A stretch of DNA of 64,000 nt, taken from assembly GCA_020634855.1 (NCBI GenBank), contig JACKAU010000018.1, positions 105,891 through 169,890 of the forward strand. Direction: 5' to 3'. Shown here piece after piece: positions 52,064 through 60,805 of the stretch; within the stretch, counting starts at the first letter, position 1, and every line of letters starts with the position of its first letter. A program made the position numbers and the translations under genes. The notes under the pieces are model-generated. The model saw nothing but the letters and a program-made list of their open reading frames with translations, was not told where the DNA came from and made no database searches. The DNA is from Anaerolineales bacterium (GTDB lineage Bacteria; Chloroflexota; Anaerolineae; 4572-78; J111).

Positions 52064-52936
52064 CTACTCCCAATCTTCGGTTACCCTATCGGGGATAATA
52101 TCCGGATCCTCAGGCTGTGAGCCGTTGGTGGTCACGCCGTTGGTCGAGGCCGCTTCCGGCGCGGATGCGGCGGGGGCCGGTTCCGGCGTGGATGGTGCGG
52201 CCGTCGACGTGTCCGCTGTAGCCGCGTCTTCCCCCTTGCCGGTCGTAGCGCGGCGAGACACCACATTGAAACCCCACTTTTGCAGTTCTACCGTCACGAT
52301 AAAATCAAACTTGAAGGCCAGTAGGTGCGTTACGGCCGCTTGCAGGTAGTAGTGCATTTTAACGCCGATGACGTAGCTGGCGGCAACCGCCGCTTCCCGC
52401 TGGTTTTGACCGGCCTGGCGCAGGGCAATTTGCCGGCGCAGCGCCTCGTGAACGCGGATAGCTTCGGACAAATCCGGGCTGCGAAAGCGCTCGGCGGCCG
52501 GGCGGCTTTGCTCTCTGGCGATGTAGTGGCCCAGCACCCGCAGATGATCGTCGCGAGTTCGGGGCAGCAGAATGTTTTGAGTGGATTGCTTGGCTTCAAA
52601 GCCCCAGGCCTTGGCTTTGGCCGGGTTGGTGGGAAAGGCCGCGTCGAGGGTTTTACGAGCGTGGCGCACAATGTCAATCACCGCTTGATCGAACTGCTGC
52701 ACCTGCTCGGCGGCGACGGCTCGCTGCGTCTCGCCGTCGGTCCGCTTTTGATCGTTGGCTGCCCACTGCCGCAGCAGATCGATCAAAATGGGGGTGTGCG
52801 GCAGTTGGGCCTGCGGCGGCCGGCGCTGTTCATAGCGGATAAAAGCCTGGACGGTCTGGACGATATCCGCCGGCTTATCCTTGTCGGGGTAAATTAGGTG
52901 AAGGTCACTGGTCGTGTCAAACTTGTTGATAACCAT
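52064..52936 (-). CDS. Unrecognised 290-residue helical protein
   Basis: The start ATG at 52936 has AAGGAG 8 nt upstream. The protein is soluble and largely helical: residues 1-50 with YPDKDKPADIVQTVQAFI and YEQRRPP, a coiled-coil-prone region (residues 70-190, rich in Ala, Gln, Arg), a hydrophobic helix near 195-215 (YYLQAAVTHLLAFKFDFIV), and a low-complexity Ala/Thr/Pro tail of about 60 residues. I recognise no family or catalytic motif. It is a single-gene unit surrounded by repeats. Confidence 0.7.
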   Translation of the reverse strand: MVINKFDTTSDLHLIYPDKDKPADIVQTVQAFIRYEQRRPPQAQLPHTPILIDLLRQWAANDQKRTDGETQRAVAAEQVQQFDQAVIDIVRHARKTLDAAFPTNPAKAKAWGFEAKQSTQNILLPRTRDDHLRVLGHYIAREQSRPAAERFRSPDLSEAIRVHEALRRQIALRQAGQNQREAAVAASYVIGVKMHYYLQAAVTHLLAFKFDFIVTVELQKWGFNVVSRRATTGKGEDAATADTSTAAPSTPEPAPAASAPEAASTNGVTTNGSQPEDPDIIPDRVTEDWE

Positions 52937-53162
52937 AATCCGGCTCCTTGTCAGGTGATGAAAGGGCTGATGAAATACCCAGGTACCGTTGATGGGGGTA
53001 GGATATATCTACCAGTATATCCGGCTCTCTTCCGCTTGTCCACCCGCTTGCGCCATTTTAGTTTCGAGGCGTCGCGAGCTGGCGGCGGCCGCTCCCCGGT
53101 CGGGGCAGGCGCAAGCCGGCGCTCCGGCACCTACCCCCCGCTTGCCGGTGGCCTTGGCTGGC
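52937..53162. other. GC-rich intergenic region without a gene
   Basis: Upstream region of the 290-residue protein gene. Plus-strand frames through it continue into the tandem array and give Cys/Ala-rich products with no conserved look, so no gene is called. Confidence 0.4.
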
Positions 53163-53397
53163 GCTGCGGCAGCCCGTCCTGCATGCAGGCTGCCTTGTCT
53201 AGCGCTGCGGCAGTCCATCCTGCATGCAGGCTGCTTTGCCGCAGCGTGCACGGCCTCTTCCCACTAGCAGGCTGCCTTGCCGCAGCGTGCACAGCCTCTT
53301 CCGACTAGTAGGATGCCTCGCCGCAGCGTGCGCAGCCTGTTCCGACTAGCAGGGTGCCTCGCCGCAGCGCGCGCAGCCTCTTCCAACTAATAGGAAG
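53163..53397. repeat. GC-rich 39/41-bp tandem repeat array
   Basis: Six units starting near 53163, 53202, 53241, 53282, 53323 and 53364: two of 39 bp and then four at 41-bp spacing. A typical unit holds GCAGCGTGCACAGCCTCTTC, then CGACTAGTAGG and TGCCTCGCC. Each unit can form a short GC hairpin (GGCTGCC..GCAGC). There are no spacers of CRISPR type. Confidence 0.85.
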
Positions 53398-53417
53398 CGT
53401 TCATTTGCGGCTAATGG

Positions 53418-53454
53418 CCAGACCTCATAGGTTTTGGAAACCTATGAGGTCTGG
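53418..53454. repeat. Perfect 17-bp hairpin (CCAGACCTCATAGGTTT)
   Basis: Arms 53418-53434 and 53438-53454 with a TGG loop. The arm sequence resembles the ends of the 96-bp elements (AGACCTxAxAGGTTT), as if a minimal form of the family had lost its interior. Confidence 0.8.
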
Positions 53455-53485
53455 TTAGAGCCTCGCTTCAGTGGGTAGGGTAAAT

Positions 53486-53530
53486 TACTGATTTGTCCGG
53501 GGTGGGCACAAGTCAGCGACTTGTTCTACT
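53486..53530. repeat. Double hairpin repeat, copy 2
   Basis: A degenerate copy of 52012-52060: ACTGATTTGTCC, then GGGCACAAGTCAGCGACTTG and TTCTAC. It directly precedes the element at 53536. Confidence 0.55.
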
Positions 53531-53535
53531 GAGCC

Positions 53536-53632
53536 AGACCTGACAGGTTTTCGACCATGCCGTTGGGCGTAGATATGGCCCCATCGGCTCCATATCTACG
53601 CCCAACCGTACCTTGTAAAACCTGTCAGGTCT
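53536..53632. repeat. 97-bp inverted-repeat element with inner 17-bp hairpin
   Basis: Perfect 16-bp outer arms AGACCTGACAGGTTTT (53536-53551) and complement (53617-53632), identical to those of the copy at 36427. The interior is unrelated and holds a second perfect 17-bp stem, GTTGGGCGTAGATATGG (53562-53578) with its complement (53590-53606). No gene is seen from 53633 to 53770. Confidence 0.8.
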
Positions 53633-53770
53633 TTCTTCCCGCCCCGCCAAAAATCGACCCGCTGACGCGGGGACCGGGTCAACCTTGACTTATCGCTACC
53701 TTGACTTTCCCTCCCGACCCTGTCTTTCCTCTAGAGGTCAGAGCGATCAGAGGTTCAGAGATCAGAGGCT

Positions 53771-56700
53771 TCATCGATCAGAGGTAAATGGGGCCACCAC
53801 TAACCGAAAACCGTATGTTGTACCTGAGGTCCGGATCGCGTGAGGCGCGCGGCGCAGCGGACGCCGAGTCCGATTACGTGAACGAACCGCCCGCAACACC
53901 CGGGGAGCGCCGCCCTCAAGGTTATTGTCATCCAGATAAGCTTCATAACTGTCCTGCCATTTCGTCCGGCACCACTCCCACACATTGCCGCTCATCTCCT
54001 CGCAGCCATAGACACTCGCGCCCGCAGAAAAACAGCCAACGGCGCTTGTACCGCCGATACCTGTGTCGCTATAGTTGGCTTTCGGCTCCGGGCGTCGCCC
54101 CAGGGATACCGGCGTTGACTCTGCTCGTTGGGCGTTAGCCTCTACTGGGGACTGCCAGGCGGCAATGCCGGTGATAGCTGAATATGGGCGAGGTCAGAAC
54201 GTTTAGCCCGCCGCGCGCAGCCTTCTCCCATTCCGCCTCGCTGGGCAGGGTCACTGCCAATCTTGGGTAAGCGGCCTTGGTCCTGCCACCGGCCGGTTAG
54301 CCAGCGACCAAAGGCGATAGCTTCGCGCCAAGTGACATAACGACCGGATGGTTGACCGCGCCACGCAGGCTATCTTCATCCTGGGGTTGGTGACCACCAA
54401 CTCACGAATTCTTTGAACTGAGCCACCGTCACCGGGTAGCGGCTCAGCCAGTAGCCATAAGGGATATCGACTTCGTGCAGCGGCTTTCGTTACTCCTGGC
54501 CATATCGTCCTCGTCCGGGCTGCCCATCATAAACGGGCCGGGGGATATGCAAATTCCATATTGTTGACGGTTATCACCCCCGGTCGCGGATCGCCCAACC
54601 GGGCCAGCGTGTGACCAATGCCGCCCGTAGCCCCGGCGGCCGCCGCCATGACCTCGTTGGGGCCATTGAAATAGGGCGTCGATGGTTTAGTAGGTCATGC
54701 TTGAAGTTAGCCGGAATAGTCGGCCACCCCGGCCGCAGCGCAGGTAATCTCGACGGCGGCTATCACGGTGTCGGCAGCAACCTCGTGAGGGCGCGGGTCC
54801 AAGCCGGCCAAGCGGCGCAGGAATTTCTGGCCATCCCCGGCGTGCCAATGCTAAATAGCCGCAGACCAGTAGGGCCGGTTCACGCCACCAGCTATCAGGA
54901 TTGGCCCCTCCTCCAGAAATGCGGCGATGCCGGTCAGCCGCTGTCGCTGTGGACGGTTTCGGCCAGGTAACGAGCCACCAAATATTCCTGAAAGGCCAGA
55001 TGGATAAAGCGGTACTGCCCCAACCGCTCCTCCAGCAAGGTGCCGCGCTGTTTGGTTAAGGTGATCAAATCAGACGTCAGATGAGGATAAGTCGGGTGGT
55101 TGTCAGAACCTGGCGCAGGTCGTCCGTCGATTTCGCGGCCCTGAGTCGAGCCTCGTTGATGCATTTCAAAGGCCAGGTATTGACCAACTCACGATGGACG
55201 CTCTGCTTCGCCGACCAGCCCGCCGGGCGGTTCGCCACCCTCATCCGGGTATACTCTGGCAGCAGTATGGCGTCGGTGGCCTTCATATACAGTTCGGCCC
55301 GCTGGTCCGGCAGGCGGCGCTCGCTGTAATGGACCACCAACAGCATCCGCACCAGTAACGGGCTGGTGACTGAGGTTCGGTGTCCTTCCATACAAGCGCG
55401 GCGCTGTGCTCAAGCCGTCAATAGCGACGAGTAGTTCATTGGCCTTATTCTCGGCCGTCTGCCTGTCAGCCCAAATAAACGGGGAGGCATAGGCTTGCTG
55501 TACCAACGCCGGTCAAGGATTTCATCTAAGGCAGCATGATGTTTCTTGAAAGCCGCCGCCCAGCGCCGTCCGCCCTTGTAGCCGCCGTGCGACAGGTGAC
55601 GACCAACCGCAACTTTCTCGGCCACGAAGCAAATCTTCAATCGCCTGCCGGACCTCGGCCCGTTCGGCTTCGTCCGGTACTTCGTCTAAACCGTCCAACA
55701 GCAAAATTACCTGACGGCCAGTGCGCAGAAGCTGTTGAAAAATCGGTCGCAGTCGAAGCGGTCTGGCGACGCAGCAGGTAATCGGAGATAAAGGCGGCCA
55801 GGGTCCGCATATCGCCCGACTGCCGGACGGTAGATCACGCGTAATGGGCATAACTGCTGAGCGGAATGAACAGAGGCAAGAGGCAGGTCATCTTCGCTCA
55901 ATCGTGTTTCAGCCAGATCAGGCTTATCAGTACCAAGCGCAACGCTCAACGTAAGCCAAGTGAAGCAGTACCGTCGTCTTACCGCTGCCCGGCCCGCCAA
56001 TAATCGCCAGGCGTCGCCCTGCTGTAGAACCTGGTCGAGTTGATCTCTCGCGCCCCGTAGGTCTTGGCCGCCAACGGCACGTAGACCGTTTCCAGTCAGT
56101 TGACCACCTGGCGTCCCTCCGCTTGATGCCGCGCAGTTCTATCTACTGCTTGTCGATCATCCAACCCAGGTAGCCGGTAATCTGCTTACGGAGGGTGGCT
56201 TCGTCCGGAGGTTCTTTCTTGTCTCCTGATAGATATTAACGATGTTGGTAATCTGGTTGCGTCCCCGGTGATGGCGTCCCGGCCCACGATACAGCCACGA
56301 TGGACTCGTCGCCGCGCTCACCTCGCTGCCCTGGATGATGAGGTTGCCACGGCCGATAATGGTCTCAATCGTGTTTGACGGCGTGCCGAGTTGGGTCAAC
56401 TCCTGCTGAAGAATGTCGGTGAGCCACTTCTGGTCTGTTATGCTCAGACTTTGCTGCACGCTGGAACTAACTCCAACTTCGCCAGGACGGCATCCAGCGC
56501 CTCACGTAGTTCGGCGTCGCCGGCGACTTCGGTCCGGATGGCGGTCGCCAACGTTTGCGGCGAGTGGGTCGGCCTGCTGCCGCCAGGCTTCGATCCGGTT
56601 GGCCAGCAAATTGCCGCCCACGCTGCCGGCCACCAGCCCCAGCGCGTTCATCACCGGAAAGACCTGGCCCGCGCCCAACGCATCGAGCAGCGGCCACAAG

Positions 56701-56828
56701 GCCATCGACGACAGATAGCCGTAGACGGCGTAGGGGGCGTACTGCGTCTTCAGTCGGGCCAGCCAGCCCGGTTTTTGCTGAAGTGCGGCCTGGGCGTCCG
56801 CCGGCCAGCGTTCAGGTGTGAATGTCAT
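53771..56828 (-). pseudogene. Decayed NACHT NTPase with C-terminal FGE-sulfatase domain
   Basis: The intact start is the ATG at 56828 with GGAGG upstream (MTFTPERWPADAQAALQQKP, then a hydrophobic helix pair). The frame breaks near 56560, 56460, 56300 and 56220 and many times after. Pieces in different minus frames preserve the parts in order: SLSITDQKWLTDILQQELTQ, IIGGPGSGKTTVLLHLAY (Walker A, near 55980), QVILLLDGLDEVPDEAERAE (Walker B, near 55700), FIHLAFQEYLVARYLAE (NACHT arm, near 55000), then FMMGSPDEDDMAR, LPSEAEWEKAARGG and SGNVWEWC of an FGE-type domain, ending GTTYGFRLV. No long frame survives, so this is a dead gene. It is a relative of the gene at 2264-4951, which has only half of the FGE domain. 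Confidence 0.85.
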
Positions 56829-56992
56829 GGTGTACCTCCGTATGCCTTGGTTCGTCGTAATGGCTTTAGCCGTTTCATTAGATAGCGCCAGATAGCGCCG
56901 CAAAAAATCGGTTATGCCGGGCCAAAGGGGCGAGGCTAAAGCCATCGCCCTGAGAGAGCGAAGGACGCTAAAGCGCCCTTGGCAGCGAATTG

Positions 56993-57180
56993 CTTAGCCC
57001 GACAGGGCTTCGCTCTCTTAGCGCGGGTCTTCAGGCCCGCGCTCGGGGGACGGCCAGTTGTACTAGCCCGACAAAGCTCCTCTCTTAGCGCGGGTCTTCA
57101 GGCCCGCGCTCGGACAAGTTGTACTAGCCCGACAAAGCTCCGCTCTCAGCGCGGGTCTTCAGGCCCGCGCTAAGCTGGGA
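56993..57180. repeat. Three tandem hairpin units (AGCGCGGGTC/GGCCCGCGCT)
   Basis: Units of 61-67 bp. Each has a hairpin with 10-bp arms (one G-T) and a TTCA loop, at 57020-57043, 57087-57110 and 57148-57171, joined by TAGCCCGACAAAGCTC words. The array lies between the dead NACHT gene and the Crp/Fnr gene. No gene is seen in 56829-57328. Confidence 0.85.
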
Positions 57181-57328
57181 AATGGACGATGAGGTGAAGG
57201 CGTCGGCGGTCGATGGGAAGCAGGGATATTTTAACACGAGGATTGAGCAGAGGCAATGGCCGGTTTAGGCCAGGTTTGACAGTAAAGTTGGGCCGTAAGA
57301 TAATACCCCTACTGATTAAGGAGGCCTC

Positions 57329-58015
57329 GTGAGCCAATCAACCCTACTCAATTACACTCACTCAAAACCCCTGATCCAAACCGTGCCTTATTTCCACGCC
57401 CTGGATGACGACGCGCTGCGTGATGTAGCCCAGGAAATGGTCGAAAGGCGTTACCAGATCGGGGAGTTGATCTTTATGGAAGGCGAGCCGGACGCCGGGC
57501 TGCATTTGGTGGCGGAGGGCCATTGCAAGGTCTACCGTCTGTCCGAAGGGGGGCGGGAGCATGTGTTGGCCACCCTTGGCCCCGGCGACTCCTGCAACGA
57601 GGTCCCGGTCGTTGACGGCGGCCCCAACCCGGCCAACTTCGCCGCCTTGGAGGACTCGACGGTCTGGATCATCTCCGCCGAAGCCTTGCAACGACTACGC
57701 CGTAAGCACCCCGCCCTCAACGATATGATCATCAAAAACTTGGCAATGCGCTGTCGCCAGTTGGTCAAGCGCGTTTACAACCTCTCTTTCTTGTCGGTCA
57801 CCGGCCGGTTGGCCGCCTTTCTACTGGAACGAAGCGACGAACACAGCGCGTTGAGCCGCCGCACCTGGACCCAGGACGAGATTGCCGCTCATCTGGGCAC
57901 CGTGCGCGAGATGGTGGCTCGGGCCTTTAAGGAACTGAACGCGGCGGGGTTAATTGTGGTTGACCGCCACCGCATCGAAATCGTTGATCGAGAGGGCTTG
58001 GCCAAACTCGTCTAA
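57329..58015 (+). CDS. Crp/Fnr-family transcriptional regulator
   Basis: A 228-residue regulator with GTG start and an excellent ribosome site (AAGGAGG). The cyclic-nucleotide-binding-type beta-roll spans residues about 20-130 (YQIGELIFMEGEPDAGLHLV, VLATLGPGDSCNEV). The C-terminal winged helix contains WTQDEIAAHLGTVREMVARA as the recognition segment. There is no N-terminal Cys cluster, so it does not sense oxygen like Fnr. A nitric oxide-responsive (Dnr/Nnr-like) role would fit the nos genes downstream, but the effector cannot be read. A terminator follows at 58043. Confidence 0.9.
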   Translation: MSQSTLLNYTHSKPLIQTVPYFHALDDDALRDVAQEMVERRYQIGELIFMEGEPDAGLHLVAEGHCKVYRLSEGGREHVLATLGPGDSCNEVPVVDGGPNPANFAALEDSTVWIISAEALQRLRRKHPALNDMIIKNLAMRCRQLVKRVYNLSFLSVTGRLAAFLLERSDEHSALSRRTWTQDEIAAHLGTVREMVARAFKELNAAGLIVVDRHRIEIVDREGLAKLV

Positions 58016-58042
58016 CCCCCCATCGCTCTATCGGCAGCCGAT

Positions 58043-58072
58043 AACCCGACCCATTCCAGGGCCGGGTTTTTT
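58043..58072 (+). terminator. Rho-independent terminator of the Crp/Fnr gene
   Basis: Arms AACCCGACCC (58043-58052) and GGGCCGGGTT (58059-58068), one mismatch, followed by a T6 run. It separates the regulator transcript from the nos genes. Confidence 0.8.
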
Positions 58073-58092
58073 ATTGCCGGTCTACCCCTATT

Positions 58093-58149
58093 CAGGTGAC
58101 CGGCGCTTTGGCTCAATCGGAGACCACTGACCGGCAAGCGCCAGCCACC
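58093..58149. repeat. GGTGAC-type inverted repeat, short copy
   Basis: Arms CAGGTGACCGGCGCTT (58093-58108) and a near complement (58136-58149). The interior (TTTGGCTCAAT, GACCGGCAAGC) matches the copy at 58240-58326. Confidence 0.65.
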
Positions 58150-58180
58150 CGAGCGGCTAGATGCGTCGGCCCCATGAGAC

Positions 58181-58209
58181 AAAAGTCACATACACTTGTG
58201 AAAACTTTT
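58181..58209 (+). promoter_or_regulatory. Possible Crp/Fnr-type operator upstream of the nos genes
   Basis: TCACA (58186-58190), six bases, TGTGA (58197-58201), flanked by AAAAGT on the left and ACTTTT on the right. The half-sites are those of Crp-family proteins but in opposite orientation to the usual TGTGA-N6-TCACA. It lies about 150 bp before the ferredoxin start, near the Crp/Fnr gene. Weak evidence. Confidence 0.3.
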
Positions 58210-58239
58210 GCTAGTATTGAGATGTACCAGGCAACTAAA

Positions 58240-58326
58240 TCAGGTGACTGGCACTTTGGCTCAAACAGAGACTGCTGACCGGCAAGCAACATCACAATTA
58301 CGGCGATTAAGTGCCAGTCACCTGAT
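58240..58326. repeat. GGTGAC-type inverted repeat, long copy
   Basis: Perfect 18-bp arms, 58239-58256 (core CAGGTGACTGGCACTT) and 58309-58326, with a copy of the interior seen at 58093-58149. The right arm ends 26 nt before the ferredoxin ATG. Confidence 0.8.
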
Positions 58327-58351
58327 AGCTTAATCATCAAAGGATAGACCA

Positions 58352-58558
58352 ATGAAAAACTCCGAGTTTTTACCCGTCATCGATGCCGGCAAATGCATTG
58401 GCTGTGGACTGTGTGTCAAACTCTGTCCCACTCAGGCCCTGGCCTTAGTTGACGACCGGCCGTCTATCGCTAACCCGGCTGCGTGCGACTATCACGGCCT
58501 GTGCCAGGACATGTGCCCGACCGGGGCGGTCAGCTTGACCTTTGAGCTGGTGTGGTGA
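58352..58558 (+). CDS. Small 2[4Fe-4S]-type ferredoxin
   Basis: A 68-residue protein with AAAGGA before the ATG. The first cluster motif is complete (CIGCGLCVKLCP, CxxCxxCxxxCP). The second is CDYHGLCQDMCP, where the usual second Cys is His, so that cluster has three Cys and possibly one His, or may be a 3Fe cluster. It lies 68 nt before nosZ and is probably part of the same transcript. Electron delivery to the nos system, or to maturation of its copper site, is inferred from position only. Confidence 0.88.
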   Translation: MKNSEFLPVIDAGKCIGCGLCVKLCPTQALALVDDRPSIANPAACDYHGLCQDMCPTGAVSLTFELVW

Positions 58559-58626
58559 CCGGCGGCTCGGCCGTGGTGGATTCTTAGAAGCAACCAATTC
58601 AATCAATTTACAAAGGAGTAAAAGCC

Positions 58627-60678
58627 ATGAAACGTAACATCCTCGCCTTAATTATCCTCACGATGCTCATTGCCGCCGGCTGTTCCTTAGCCGACCGGCC
58701 CACGACCGCCCCGGCCGCCCCCAGCGAAGCCGGCAGCGAAGCCGCCGCTCCCGAAGCGGCCGGCCTCAGCGCCGATGCGGCGGCTATCGCCCAGGAGCGC
58801 GGTCTCAGTCCCGATGACATTACCGCTGCGCTTAAAGTGTATCAACCGACCGGCGTCCATGATGAATATATGATCTTCGCCTCCGGCGGCCACTCCGGCC
58901 AGGTGCTGGTGATCGGCGTGCCCAGTATGCGGCTGCTGAAAGTCATCGGCGTCTTTACGCCCGAACCCTGGCAGGGCTGGGGTTATGGCGTCGGCAACCA
59001 AGTTTTGGATGAGGGCGCTATCAACGGTCGCTCGATTCGCTGGGCCGACACCCACCACCCCGCCCTCAGCGAAACCGCCGGCGACTACGACGGGGAATGG
59101 CTGTTCATCAACGACAAAGCCAATGCGCGGGTGGCCGTTATCGACCTGCGCGACTTTGAAACCAAGCAGCTTCTCAAAAACCCGGTGGTGATCAACGACC
59201 ACGGCGGCACGTTTGTCACGCCCAACACCGAATATGTCATCGAAGGCGGGCAGTACGCCGCGCCGTTGGGCTGGGCCTACGAGTCCCTGGACACCTACAA
59301 CGACACCTATCGCGGCGCGGTCACCTTCTGGAAATTCGACCGCGAGGCCGGCCGCATCGACCCCGACCAATCGTTCCTGATCGAGCTGCCGCCCTACTGG
59401 CAAGACCTATGCGACTCGGGCAAGCAGGTCAGCGAAGGCTGGATCTTCTGCAACTCGCTCAACGCCGAGCGGGCGACCGGCGGCATCGAGGAGGGCAATC
59501 CACCCTTTGAAGCCGGCGCGTCGCAGGGCGAAACCGACTATATGCACCTCATCAACCTCAAGAAAGCTGAAGAGGTGGTCCAGAACGGCGGCACCACCGA
59601 GGTCAATGGCTTCGCGGTGATCAGCCTGCAAACCGCCATCGATGAAGGCATTCTCTATATGACCCCCGAACCCAAAAGCCCGCATGGCGTGGACATCACC
59701 CCCAACGGCCAATACATGGTCGTCTCCGGCAAGCTCGACCCGCACGTAACCGTCTACAGCTTTGCCAAAATGCTGGAAACCATCGAGGCGGAAAAATGGA
59801 CCACCGACGACTACGGCGTGCCGGTACTGGCCCTGGATGATCTAAAGGAAGCTCAGGTGGAGTTGGGCCTGGGGCCGCTGCACACCCAGTTCGATAATCA
59901 GGGCTACGCCTACACCAGTCTGTTCCTCGACAGCGCGGTGGCGCGCTGGTCGCTGGGCGGTGAGTATGCCGACCTGCACCCCGAAGAGCCGTGGCAATTG
60001 GTCGGCAAAACCTCGGTCCATTACAACATCGGCCACCTGCTGGCGGCTGAAGGCGATACGGTCAGCCCCGACGGCAAATATCTGGTGGCGATGAACAAAT
60101 GGTCCATCGACCGCTTTGCGCCGGTCGGACCGCTGCTGCCCCAAAACTTCCAACTGCTGGATATCGACAACACCGGCGAGAATATGCAACTGCTGTACGA
60201 CATGCCCATCGGCATTGGCGAGCCGCACTACGCCCAAATGATCAAAGCCGACAAGCTGGAACCGTGGGAAGTTTATCCCGAAGTCGGCTGGGACCCGCAC
60301 ACGCAAGCGCCCTCGCCCGACGGGGTTCAAATCGGTGAGGAGAAGGTCGAGCGTGACGGCAGCGAGGTGGAAGTCTTTATGACCGCCGTCCGCTCGCACT
60401 TTACGCCCGAACACGTCGAAATCGAGCAGGGCGATCACGTTATCTGGCACATCACCAATGTCGAGCAAGCGCTGGATGCCACCCACGGTTTCTCTATTCC
60501 GGGGTATGACATCAACCTCAGCCTCGAACCGGGCGAAGCCGCCACCTTTGAGTTCGATGCCGAAGAGCCGGGCGTCTTCAGCTACTACTGCACCGAATTC
60601 TGCTCCGCCCTCCACCTGGAGATGACGGGCTACCTGCTGATCAAACCATCCGGGCCAACGGCGATGACGACCGAGTAA
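58627..60678 (+). CDS. nosZ: Nitrous oxide reductase, Sec-exported lipoprotein type (clade II)
   Basis: A 683-residue enzyme reducing N2O to N2 outside the membrane. The N terminus is a lipoprotein signal (LIAAGC, Cys19) with no twin-arginine motif, as in clade II NosZ. The CuZ propeller part contains DTHHPALSET (His143, His144), FINDKANARVAVIDLRDFET, NDHGGTFVTP, HGVDITPNGQYMVVSGKLDPH, GLGPLHTQFD, HYNIGHL and GEPHYAQM. The C-terminal cupredoxin carries CuA ligands His620, Cys655, Cys659, His663 and Met666 (CTEFCSALHLEM); Glu657 stands where the Pseudomonas enzyme has Trp. AAAGGAG lies 8 nt before the ATG. Confidence 0.95.
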   Translation: MKRNILALIILTMLIAAGCSLADRPTTAPAAPSEAGSEAAAPEAAGLSADAAAIAQERGLSPDDITAALKVYQPTGVHDEYMIFASGGHSGQVLVIGVPSMRLLKVIGVFTPEPWQGWGYGVGNQVLDEGAINGRSIRWADTHHPALSETAGDYDGEWLFINDKANARVAVIDLRDFETKQLLKNPVVINDHGGTFVTPNTEYVIEGGQYAAPLGWAYESLDTYNDTYRGAVTFWKFDREAGRIDPDQSFLIELPPYWQDLCDSGKQVSEGWIFCNSLNAERATGGIEEGNPPFEAGASQGETDYMHLINLKKAEEVVQNGGTTEVNGFAVISLQTAIDEGILYMTPEPKSPHGVDITPNGQYMVVSGKLDPHVTVYSFAKMLETIEAEKWTTDDYGVPVLALDDLKEAQVELGLGPLHTQFDNQGYAYTSLFLDSAVARWSLGGEYADLHPEEPWQLVGKTSVHYNIGHLLAAEGDTVSPDGKYLVAMNKWSIDRFAPVGPLLPQNFQLLDIDNTGENMQLLYDMPIGIGEPHYAQMIKADKLEPWEVYPEVGWDPHTQAPSPDGVQIGEEKVERDGSEVEVFMTAVRSHFTPEHVEIEQGDHVIWHITNVEQALDATHGFSIPGYDINLSLEPGEAATFEFDAEEPGVFSYYCTEFCSALHLEMTGYLLIKPSGPTAMTTE

Positions 60679-60805
60679 ACGAACCGACGTAGTGTGTATT
60701 GCGTAGTGCGTAGCATGAGTTTTGCATCCTACGTTCTACGCACTACGTCCACCAGCTTACCAACTAACCAACTAATCAACGATTAATCAAGACCCAAGGC
60801 AAACC

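Noticed and set aside
52898..53308. Plus-strand frame of 136 codons
   Set aside because: It runs from the upstream region of the 290-residue gene into the tandem array, gives a repeat-driven Cys/Ala-rich product and has no ribosome site.
53771..54600. Variable region of a diversity-generating retroelement in the FGE domain
   Set aside because: FGE-type C termini can be such targets, but there is no reverse transcriptase or template repeat in the window and the gene is dead.
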